8,385 nucleotides of DNA from Clostridia bacterium. Lineage in GTDB: Bacteria > Bacillota > Clostridia > Oscillospirales > CAG-382. The notes beneath the pieces were generated by a model that ran no database searches, was not told the DNA's origin, and was given only the letters and a program-made list of their open reading frames with translations. The stretch covers positions 1 through 8,385 of the forward strand of contig JAFQII010000132.1 of NCBI GenBank assembly GCA_017397605.1. Reading direction: 5' to 3'. The position numbers and the translations under genes are program-made. Every line of letters begins with the position of its first letter. Within the stretch, counting starts at the first letter, position 1. Shown here in pieces: positions 1-5,872 of the stretch.

Positions 1-2730
1 GATATGAATGGAATCCATGTAGCCTTCGGTCGCACCGTAGTACAAGTACAGCATGTAGTTGCGCAGGTACAGCGGGTTGGAGAACGCTTCGCGGTTGTGC
101 TCGATCTCGATGCACATCTTCATCCATTTGGTGCGGGATGCGGAAACCGCCAGCTTATACTCGGGCTGCTCCAGGTCGAACATGTAGTTGGGCTGCATGT
201 TGGTGATATCGATTTCCATCTCGTGACCGAGGTGATAGCGGTTTGCGGTGTAGTAAGGAATCCAGAGAAGGTTGGTTCCTGCCGCCTTGACACATTCACC
301 CGCTTCGGTCATAATATGGGAGTCGTCATGCTCATAGCCGACGTCCTCGTTGACCCAGCAGAAGCCGTCCAACTCGATATTTTTGTAGCCGCGGTTTGCA
401 AACTCGGTCTGCACGCGCTCGATATACCAGTTAAACACCTTGATACGGTCCGCAGAAACGGTCATATCCTCGGTCACGCCGTCGCCGTCCACGTCGCCAA
501 AGTCCTTGATGTTGTTTTTGCCTATCGTAAAGTCGCAGATACGCAACAGCGAGAAATAGACCTGTACCTTGTAGTCGGGCATGTTCAGCGTATCTTTGAT
601 CTCGCCAACGACCTCTTCCAGCTTTCCGAGGCCGTTTTTGCCGTCAAACGTGCTCTCAAACATGTAGTCCCAGTCTTTTTTGATGCTCGCCTCGTAGCCG
701 TGGACACCGGAAGGAAGAATACTTCCCGGGAAATACAGGAAGCCATTCATCATCGTATCCTTGATGTTGCCGTCTTCGTCCAGATATGCGGCAAAGCCCT
801 TGAGCATGTCGTCCGAGCCTTCGTTGCCGTCCCAAAGCAGAGCGATCTCGTCTGCCTTGACGTCGGTGTTATCCACGCCTGCATATTGCGTGCGGGACGG
901 GTTGGTGTAGTAGATCGAATGGCGGAGATCGGTGTCGCTCAGACGAACCGCGTCCGACTTGACCTCTTTGGTACCAAATGCTTCCAGCTCGTCCACAAAC
1001 AAGAATCCCGAGTTTTCGATACGGAAACGGACAAATCTTGCCGCATATGCAGTATCCAGCTCATACGCAAAGGTCAAGCGCGTTGCATCGTTGTTGAATA
1101 CAACATCAGAGGGTCTCTCATAGTTGACGACTCGATACCAGTGCTCGCCGTCATCGGACAGGAAGATCGACATATACTTGGGACGGACAATACCCCAGTC
1201 TTTTTGCTCCAGCAGATTGATCGCAACTTTGTCGACCGTCGACAGCTTGCCGATGTCATAGAAGAAATCCAAGGTATTTCCGCCGTGGAAGAAGAACCAG
1301 TCGCCGCTATAGCAATCCATCTTTTGAGCAGGTTTGCCGTCAGTCAACACCGGATAATCCCACGGAGAAAGCTCGTGCGAAAGATGCGGGTTGTCGACCG
1401 CAACATAGTCGGTTGCCGCGATCTGCTGTGTCAGACCCAACAGCAGATTTTTGTGTTCTGTATAGTCGGATTCGGAGGAATCCCAGTATTCATCCTCGGT
1501 CACGATCGGGAAATTGAGCTCGGGAAAATGCTCTGCGGGCAGTTTTTCGCCATAACCTGCAAGAACCTCGATCTCCTCGATCCAGTAGTTGTCGCTGCCG
1601 CCCGTCATTTCAAAGCGGAAATATTTTGCCTTGATGTATTCGGGCAATAACAGCGTATACGCATAGCTGTCGCACTGTGCGGGCGCATACATTCTGCCCA
1701 GGAACACAAACTCTTTGTTATCGGCAGAGCCGTACACGTCGATTGCGCCGGGGTAGGATACCTGAAAACCTCTGCCGAGCATGTGCACACGGATGCTGTA
1801 AATATTATCGTACGCTTTTGCAAGCTCCAACGAAACGGTCGGCTTGCCCTCTGCCTTGACACCGACAAAAACGGGAGTCGTGGTGTTGACATAGTTCTCC
1901 AAAAAGATTCTGCCCGTACGGGATTCGTCGGTCAAAATGGTATCGTTTTTGGGAGCGCGCTCGTCAAATACGCAGTCGGCAAAGGTGTACTTTGCACCCG
2001 CCGCAACGTTTTTGCTGTCGACAGGCTTTGCTTCCGTACCGGTAGAAAGACCGGCCCACGCGCCCTGATCGACGGTTTCACCGTTGTAGATCGTCTCTCC
2101 CGCGTGGATGACTTCTTTTTCATCCACGTCGGCGTAGACCTCGATCTCATCGATGAAGAAGAATGCCGCGCCCTCACCCAAATTGACGGATGCGCGAATG
2201 TAACGGTAATCTACGGGCTCATCCAGATAAACGGATGCCGTAACAACATCATTGTCTCCCGTGGAAGCAAAGAATGCTCTGCCAAGCGCTTTCCAGCCTG
2301 TTTTGCCGTCTTCCGAACCGTAGAAACGAACCGCAGAAGCAAGCTTGACGCCGTCGGTATACATTTCCAACGAACGAACCGCCATGCCGGAAATACGCTT
2401 GCCGTCCTCGCCGAGGTCGATATCAAAACGGGCGTTTTTGTTATAGCCGACCATATGGACGTCCAGATAGTGCACGCCCGTGTCATACGCTTTGAGACCG
2501 TCGGTCAACTGCTGACCGTATTGGTCGGTGTAGTTGCCTGCGCCTTCTACCGAAGCCTTGTACGGCTTGCCGACGCTGATCAAAGTGTGTTTCAGTTCTT
2601 GTTTCATATCCTCGCTCACCTCCGAAGAAGTTTCTGCAGAAGACGTATCCGACGTTTCGGTCGGTGCTTCGGTGCACGCGGCAAGAAACAACATACTTGC
2701 CAACAGCAGCCATGCGATCCATCTTTTCAT
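1..2730 (-). CDS. Secreted lipoprotein with three discoidin-like modules and a DUF4855 domain (3' end outside window)
   Basis: The frame stays open from the ATG at 2730 to the window edge, giving 910 residues with no stop. Residues 1-19 are a lipoprotein signal peptide: MKRW, a hydrophobic core, then LFLAAC with Cys19 as the probable lipidated residue. Residues 20-45 are a Ser/Thr/Glu-rich linker. Three modules follow at about 47-200, 265-390 and 445-588. Each ends in an R-aromatic-hydrophobic-R strand and an acidic strand (FFIDEIEVYA, YWIEEIEVLA, LFVDELEAFG), as in F5/8 type C carbohydrate-binding folds. From about 625 the protein resembles DUF4855, with ELDGFCWVNED (786-796), LLWIPYY (821-827) and MQPNYMF (845-851). 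That family's function is not established. The protein is probably anchored outside the membrane and binds or processes glycans (inference). The start is supported by AGGAAGGA at 2738-2745, seven bases upstream. Few residues are likely missing. The domain name is from memory of the family. Confidence 0.85.
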   Translation of the reverse strand, partial: MKRWIAWLLLASMLFLAACTEAPTETSDTSSAETSSEVSEDMKQELKHTLISVGKPYKASVEGAGNYTDQYGQQLTDGLKAYDTGVHYLDVHMVGYNKNARFDIDLGEDGKRISGMAVRSLEMYTDGVKLASAVRFYGSEDGKTGWKALGRAFFASTGDNDVVTASVYLDEPVDYRYIRASVNLGEGAAFFFIDEIEVYADVDEKEVIHAGETIYNGETVDQGAWAGLSTGTEAKPVDSKNVAAGAKYTFADCVFDERAPKNDTILTDESRTGRIFLENYVNTTTPVFVGVKAEGKPTVSLELAKAYDNIYSIRVHMLGRGFQVSYPGAIDVYGSADNKEFVFLGRMYAPAQCDSYAYTLLLPEYIKAKYFRFEMTGGSDNYWIEEIEVLAGYGEKLPAEHFPELNFPIVTEDEYWDSSESDYTEHKNLLLGLTQQIAATDYVAVDNPHLSHELSPWDYPVLTDGKPAQKMDCYSGDWFFFHGGNTLDFFYDIGKLSTVDKVAINLLEQKDWGIVRPKYMSIFLSDDGEHWYRVVNYERPSDVVFNNDATRLTFAYELDTAYAARFVRFRIENSGFLFVDELEAFGTKEVKSDAVRLSDTDLRHSIYYTNPSRTQYAGVDNTDVKADEIALLWDGNEGSDDMLKGFAAYLDEDGNIKDTMMNGFLYFPGSILPSGVHGYEASIKKDWDYMFESTFDGKNGLGKLEEVVGEIKDTLNMPDYKVQVYFSLLRICDFTIGKNNIKDFGDVDGDGVTEDMTVSADRIKVFNWYIERVQTEFANRGYKNIELDGFCWVNEDVGYEHDDSHIMTEAGECVKAAGTNLLWIPYYTANRYHLGHEMEIDITNMQPNYMFDLEQPEYKLAVSASRTKWMKMCIEIEHNREAFSNPLYLRNYMLYLYYGATEGYMDSIHI

Positions 2731-2763
2731 GTTTCGGTCCTTCCTTTTTATGGGTTATGTCTT

Positions 2764-2792
2764 ATTGTACCATATTATGAGTTAGAATGCAA
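2764..2792 (-). promoter_or_regulatory. Promoter of the DUF4855 lipoprotein gene
   Basis: Reading the minus strand, TTGCAT (2787-2792) is followed by 17 bases and TACAAT (2764-2769). A TGG directly before the -10 makes it an extended -10. The -35 begins only four bases past the stop of the DUF4317 gene, and I see no terminator in the 65-base gap. The lipoprotein gene could therefore be transcribed both from this site and by read-through. Confidence 0.6.
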
Positions 2793-2795
2793 CTG

Positions 2796-3926
2796 TTATT
2801 TTCTGATTCTGACCGGAATCCCGTTGACAGTCAACTGCCCTTCGGCACGAATGATGATGCAGGGCTTGCCGTCCAGAAGACGCGTTTCCACAAGATCACT
2901 GTGCGCGGCATCGACGCGGACGGTCACATCCTCGGTTTTGAGCTCCATATTGCCGTTGCCGACCAGGTTGCGCGGACAAAGTGCGGTCGTCTCGCCAAAC
3001 GACTCATCGTACTGCTTGGCAAAGCTCTCGACTTTTTCCTCGGAAATGCCGCAATCGGTGAGTGTGTCCTTGAGCTCCTGCTTGGTGACGGGAATGTACG
3101 GCTCGTCCTTTTGCTCCTTTTGCGCTTCCACGCGTGCAAGCAGGGTGTCGTGCACCGTCTGCACCACGTCGTAGCTGCATTCTTCCTCCAACGTGCCCGA
3201 AAGCACACCGCCAAACGCTTCTTTTTGCGTATCGGCAGGCAGAGGAATCGGTGCGCCGAACAGCGCATTTACCAGCTCCTCGTGGTTGTCCGACATATTT
3301 TTGGTGCTGTACAACACGTTGTAGAGATTTGCACAGCGGTCGTCAAACGCAGGGAACAAAAAGCCCAGCTCGGGGGATGCAACGATCTGATCGGCATCCT
3401 GACTGTGGAACAGACTGCGGAACGAGTCGTAGCGCAATGCGGGCTTGGTCAGCTTGATCGGGCAGACCGCGCAAAGAATGTAGGAGAACATCGTCTCCGA
3501 ACCCTCTGTTTTTTCGCCGTCCTTGCCGTAGGACGGAACGTCGTACACGTCATGCGCCAGCAGAATGAGGTAGTTTCCGTCGATCTGCAGGCTCTCGATG
3601 ACTTTTTTAAAAAACGCATCGACCGCTTCGATGTCGGACAGCCCCGTGTCGCGCAGCTTGCGGAGCAAGGCGTGCTCCTCGCCCGTCAAAACCTGCTCGT
3701 TGGTAAACGACAGATCGATCAGGTTTTTGCCCGTGTTGCCGGTCAGCACGCGGCGGAACAGCGCGAGATATTTTTCGTTCTCCTCCTGCCCCATTGCGGG
3801 CATCGACTGACGGAACGTGGTGATGATCTCTTTCTTTTCGTTGACATAGCAGCCGCAAAGGGTCTCCATGTTGTTTTTGTCAAAACGCAAGCGGCGGCGA
3901 AGCTCCGCAATCTCTTTTTCTATCAT
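2796..3926 (-). CDS. DUF4317 family protein
   Basis: This is a 376-residue cytoplasmic protein with no signal peptide or membrane segment. It matches my recollection of the DUF4317 family of Clostridia: an N-terminal helix of the form EIAELRRRLRFDKNN, the CGCYV motif at about residues 24-28, a TGNTGKNLID segment near 65, and the family's length. The biochemical role is unknown. I chose the ATG at 3926 because GAAAGGA (3936-3942) lies nine bases upstream. An in-frame ATG at 3953 would add nine residues, but it sits about where the predicted transcript begins and has no ribosome binding site. The C-terminal part (about residues 310-376) is predicted by eye to be mostly beta strand. The gene is divergent from the 62-residue gene and lies upstream of the lipoprotein gene in the same direction. 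Confidence 0.9.
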   Translation of the reverse strand: MIEKEIAELRRRLRFDKNNMETLCGCYVNEKKEIITTFRQSMPAMGQEENEKYLALFRRVLTGNTGKNLIDLSFTNEQVLTGEEHALLRKLRDTGLSDIEAVDAFFKKVIESLQIDGNYLILLAHDVYDVPSYGKDGEKTEGSETMFSYILCAVCPIKLTKPALRYDSFRSLFHSQDADQIVASPELGFLFPAFDDRCANLYNVLYSTKNMSDNHEELVNALFGAPIPLPADTQKEAFGGVLSGTLEEECSYDVVQTVHDTLLARVEAQKEQKDEPYIPVTKQELKDTLTDCGISEEKVESFAKQYDESFGETTALCPRNLVGNGNMELKTEDVTVRVDAAHSDLVETRLLDGKPCIIIRAEGQLTVNGIPVRIRK

Positions 3927-3955
3927 AACGGGTGATCCTTTCTTTTGACGCATTT

Positions 3956-3970
3956 ATGGTAGTTTACCAT
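3956..3970. repeat. Inverted repeat over the DUF4317 -10 region
   Basis: ATGGTA-GTT-TACCAT is a perfect 6-base inverted repeat with a 3-base centre. It covers the -10 and the extended TG of the minus-strand promoter. It may be an operator half-site pair, or partly chance imposed by the extended -10 bases. No bound regulator can be named. Confidence 0.4.
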
Positions 3971-3989
3971 ATTTTCAAAAAAATTGCAA
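3961..3989 (-). promoter_or_regulatory. Promoter of the DUF4317 gene
   Basis: On the minus strand, TTGCAA (3984-3989), 17 bases, then TAAACT (3961-3966), with TGG before the -10 (extended -10). The predicted transcript starts near 3953, leaving a leader of about 27 bases before the ATG at 3926. Its -35 lies four bases from the -35 of the rightward promoter, so the two polymerase sites are back to back. Confidence 0.65.
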
Positions 3990-3993
3990 CCGC

Positions 3994-4022
3994 TTGACAG
4001 ATGTTTTTTGTTGTGTTAAACT
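3994..4022 (+). promoter_or_regulatory. Promoter of the 62-residue protein gene
   Basis: TTGACA (3994-3999) is a perfect -35. It is followed by 17 bases and TAAACT (4017-4022), with TGT immediately before, giving an extended -10. The predicted start is near 4029, about 23 bases before the ATG. It is stronger on paper than its divergent partner. Confidence 0.75.
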
Positions 4023-4051
4023 GTAAAAAGAACAAGAAAGGAGATTCTTTT

Positions 4052-4240
4052 ATGGGAAAAACATATATGATCAAGGAAGAGTTTGAAGAAAAATGGCGCG
4101 CACGCATCAAGCCTGAGGTATACGAGCGTTTTATGCGAGACGGCTTTATCATCGACGACGTCGTCGAGGTCTCCCGCGACTGGGACGTCGCGCTGCAGCT
4201 CGTGCTCAACGAGGTCAAAATCATCAAAGAAGAAGCGTAG
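4052..4240 (+). CDS. Small protein of unknown function (62 residues)
   Basis: I do not recognise this protein. It begins MGKTYMIKEEFEEKW and is highly charged, with about a third of residues Lys, Arg, Asp or Glu. It looks mainly helical, with a central hydrophobic segment (GFIIDDVVEV) and a C-terminal helix (VALQLVLNEVKIIKEEA). It has no signal peptide, membrane segment or metal-binding Cys pattern. The ATG at 4052 is chosen because AAAGGAG (4037-4043) lies eight bases upstream; in-frame codons back to 4001 lie within the promoter. A good promoter, a strong ribosome binding site and a clean stop make it likely to be real. It could be a small partner or regulator of a neighbouring product, but nothing in the sequence shows this. 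No terminator is visible before the AraC gene, so read-through is possible. Confidence 0.75.
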   Translation: MGKTYMIKEEFEEKWRARIKPEVYERFMRDGFIIDDVVEVSRDWDVALQLVLNEVKIIKEEA

Positions 4241-4284
4241 TTTTTGTAATTTTCGCAATTTTTATCAATCATCGGAATGTGTCA

Positions 4285-4304
4285 TGTGATATGATCAGAT
4301 CACA
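4285..4304. promoter_or_regulatory. Palindromic candidate operator upstream of the AraC-type gene
   Basis: TGTGATATGATCAGATCACA is a 20-base palindrome in which nine of ten base pairs match, centred on TGATCA. It lies 24 bases before the regulator's ATG and covers the probable -10. The outer TGTGA and TCACA arms recall CRP/FNR-type sites, but the arms are ten bases apart rather than six. The position suggests repression, perhaps by the downstream regulator itself (inference). AraC proteins usually bind direct or asymmetric sites, so another regulator is equally possible. Confidence 0.5.
4287..4295 (+). promoter_or_regulatory. Extended -10 promoter of the AraC-type gene
   Basis: TG-A-TATGAT forms an extended -10 with five of six -10 bases matching. 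No good -35 lies 16-18 bases upstream, as expected for a promoter that depends on an extended -10 or on an activator. The predicted start near 4302 leaves about 27 bases before the ATG. Confidence 0.5.
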
Positions 4305-4328
4305 CACCAAGCTCAAAACGGAGATATC

Positions 4329-5663
4329 ATGTCACAGATCTATTTGCAAAAGGTACTGGACTACATCGAAAAGCATCTCACGGACGACAGCGCATTGAAT
4401 AACGCTGCGCTTGCAAGCATCGCGGGATACTCCGAGTATCATTTTTTGCGCTTGTTCCGCGATGCGGTCGGAAGGACGCCTGCCGACTATATCCGCAAAC
4501 GGCTCATCAGCGAGATCGCAAAGCAGATCGTCTGCAGTCAAAAGCCGATCTCAGAGATCGCGTTTGCGTACGGTTTTAACTCAAAAGAGAATTTTACGCG
4601 GGCGTTTAAAAGCGAGCACGGCATTTTGCCGACGGCGTTCAAAACGTCAAATTGCAGTCTGCGGCTGTTTGAGCCGTTTTCGTTTGAAACGCGGTTTGAT
4701 GCCCCCGGGGTATCTTTGCGGTATATCGAACCCTTTGTGCTGACCGCCTACCCGTTTGACAGCGGGTTTGCACCGCATTGCTGGAACGTGTACAACACGC
4801 AAAAACGTTCCCTCACCCTTTCGGGCGGAACAGTCACGGCGGACTACGGCGCAATGCGTTGGAACGATACCAAAAAACGATTGGACTATTACATCGGTAT
4901 TCCCAAAGAGCACGCGCACGGACAGTCTGACGGGACGATCGATCTGACGATCGAGGGCGGACTGTACGCCGTGTTTGAGACGGCGCCGTGCGATCAGCAT
5001 ACGTTTGTGGATACGGTGCGACGCACCTGGGATTGGATCGGCTCCCATTGGTTGCCGACAAGCGGTTTTTGCCGCCGCGACGCGTTTGAGTTGGAGTGTT
5101 ACACGGAGTCAAAAAGAACCTTCTCCGAGACAATCTTTCTTCCCATAAGGAGTCACAACATGGCAGAAATCATCAAAACATTCAAAGAAGACATTCCCTC
5201 GCTCCGTTTCATCGGTAAGAAATACGGCGAGTTCGGTCACTGGGGCGAATGGTGGCAAAACGACTGGTTTGGCACGCTGGAACGCGCAATGGGCGGTACG
5301 GACAGCATTCTTGCCATCTGGCAAAACGGAGGCGGCTACGTCGGGTTGGAGCATTGGTCGCCGAATGCGCCGTTTGCGTACTGGCTGGGCATGTTTGCGC
5401 CGATCGATACGCCCGTCCCCGAAGGATTTGAGCACGTAGATTTTACGGATGCCGCTCTCGGCACCTGCTGGATCTACGGCACGGAGCAGGACGTTCACGA
5501 CACGTCGGCATGCGTTCCCGCACTGCAGCAAAACGGCATGACGGTTTGGAAGGACGCAAGCGGCGGTACCTGGTCGTTTGAGAACTGCCTCTGCCCCCGC
5601 TATACCAACCCTGACGAGCAGGGCAAGATCATTCTGGACTATTGCGTTTTTGTAGAGAAATAA
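4329..5663 (+). CDS. AraC-family transcriptional regulator with two GyrI-like effector-binding domains
   Basis: This is a 444-residue DNA-binding regulator. Residues 5-106 are an AraC/XylS double helix-turn-helix: ALASIAGYSEYHFLRLFRDA (first helix pair) and ISEIAFAYGFNSKENFTRAF (second, 74-93). Residues of about 120-273 form a GyrI-like effector domain ending in a TIFLPI strand, where regulators of the Rob-like layout usually end. Residues 278-444 form a second domain of the same superfamily, starting MAEIIKTFKEDIPSLRFIGK and rich in Trp (GHWGEWWQNDWF). This second type is often a separate protein. The ligand is unknown; such domains bind hydrophobic or cationic small molecules in known members. 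The start at 4329 has GGAG at 4320-4323, five bases upstream. The second domain has its own start signals (see 5147). A terminator follows directly. The palindrome at 4285-4304 suggests autoregulation. Confidence 0.88.
   Translation: MSQIYLQKVLDYIEKHLTDDSALNNAALASIAGYSEYHFLRLFRDAVGRTPADYIRKRLISEIAKQIVCSQKPISEIAFAYGFNSKENFTRAFKSEHGILPTAFKTSNCSLRLFEPFSFETRFDAPGVSLRYIEPFVLTAYPFDSGFAPHCWNVYNTQKRSLTLSGGTVTADYGAMRWNDTKKRLDYYIGIPKEHAHGQSDGTIDLTIEGGLYAVFETAPCDQHTFVDTVRRTWDWIGSHWLPTSGFCRRDAFELECYTESKRTFSETIFLPIRSHNMAEIIKTFKEDIPSLRFIGKKYGEFGHWGEWWQNDWFGTLERAMGGTDSILAIWQNGGGYVGLEHWSPNAPFAYWLGMFAPIDTPVPEGFEHVDFTDAALGTCWIYGTEQDVHDTSACVPALQQNGMTVWKDASGGTWSFENCLCPRYTNPDEQGKIILDYCVFVEK
5147..5162 (+). promoter_or_regulatory. 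Internal ribosome binding site and ATG at the second effector domain
   Basis: AAGGAG (5147-5152), seven bases, then ATG (5160-5162), in frame inside the AraC-type gene at Met278. The same signal and spacing precede the helicase gene (5860-5875). Translation from here would give a free 167-residue GyrI-like protein ending at 5663. An out-of-frame TAA overlaps the signal (TAAGGAG, 5146-5152). That is what would remain if an upstream gene had once stopped there and a small indel then joined the frames. Confidence 0.5.
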
Positions 5664-5669
5664 TATTTG

Positions 5670-5690
5670 GGGCGCGGCGCGCCCTTTTTT
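5670..5690 (+). terminator. Rho-independent terminator of the AraC-type gene
   Basis: GGGCGC-GGC-GCGCCC (5670-5684) is a perfect GC-only stem followed by six T. It begins seven bases after the stop codon and separates the regulator from the helicase promoter. Confidence 0.9.
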
Positions 5691-5701
5691 ATTCATTTCA
5701 C

Positions 5702-5730
5702 TTGACAAACGCATGTTCGCTTGTTATAAT
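5702..5730 (+). promoter_or_regulatory. Consensus sigma-A promoter of the helicase gene
   Basis: TTGACA (5702-5707), 17 bases, TATAAT (5725-5730), both hexamers perfect, plus TGT before the -10. Transcription should begin near 5737, leaving a leader of about 136 bases. It starts only 11 bases after the T-run of the preceding terminator. Confidence 0.9.
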
Positions 5731-5746
5731 AAACATGTTTCATCCT

Positions 5747-5766
5747 CCGAAAGCGGCAGCTTTCGG
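5747..5766 (+). other. First leader hairpin of the helicase mRNA
   Basis: CCGAAAGC-GGCA-GCTTTCGG is a perfect 8-pair stem with a 4-base loop. It begins about 10 bases from the predicted 5' end. No T-run follows, so it is not a terminator. A 5'-proximal stem can stabilise an mRNA (inference). Confidence 0.65.
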
Positions 5767-5777
5767 CAATCAAAATT

Positions 5778-5845
5778 TTGGGGATTCCAAAACCCTTTTT
5801 ATAGAAAGGGTTTTGACAGGGATTTTAAGGGACAGAGTCCCTTAA
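5778..5845 (+). repeat. Paired-hairpin block in the helicase leader, possible dispersed repeat
   Basis: There are two perfect stems here: CAAAACCCTTT with AAAGGGTTTTG (5788-5798 and 5805-5815, 11 pairs, loop TTATAG), and TTAAGGGAC with GTCCCTTAA (5825-5833 and 5837-5845, 9 pairs, loop AGA). TTTTGG at 5777-5782 can also pair with CCAAAA at 5787-5792, which competes with the first stem. Repeated CCCTT/AAGGG words allow other pairings. No T-run follows. I recall similar AAACCC/GGGTTT plus AAGGGAC/GTCCCTT blocks between genes in Clostridia, which would make it a mobile intergenic repeat. That is memory, not a search. In-frame ATGs across this block give only short, unconvincing peptides. Confidence 0.55.
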
Positions 5846-5872
5846 CTTTACGCACAAAAAAGGAGCACAGTC

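Noticed and set aside
4..1650. A 548-codon open frame on the plus strand
   Set aside because: It is antisense to the lipoprotein gene. That strand shows a signal peptide, repeated modules and family motifs, while this frame is rich in His, Val and Arg without any recognisable domain. Codon bias of the true gene keeps the frame open.
1783..3174. A 463-codon plus-strand frame
   Set aside because: It spans antisense of two genes and the promoter between them, has no ribosome binding site, and shows no domain.
2787..3935. A 382-codon plus-strand frame opposite the DUF4317 gene
   Set aside because: It mirrors the DUF4317 gene almost exactly. The minus strand has the promoter, the ribosome binding site and the family motifs.
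4285..4304. The palindrome as a CRP site
   Set aside because: The TGTGA and TCACA arms are separated by ten bases, not six, and cAMP-CRP control is not typical of Clostridia. It was kept only as an unassigned operator candidate.
5735..5845. A 36-codon frame in the helicase leader as a leader peptide
   Set aside because: Its ATG lies at the predicted transcript start, with no ribosome binding site. The peptide is a read-through of the hairpin block.
5747..5845. The helicase leader as a T-box or other known riboswitch
   Set aside because: I see no T-box sequence, no terminator/antiterminator pair with a T-run, and no aptamer core that I recognise.
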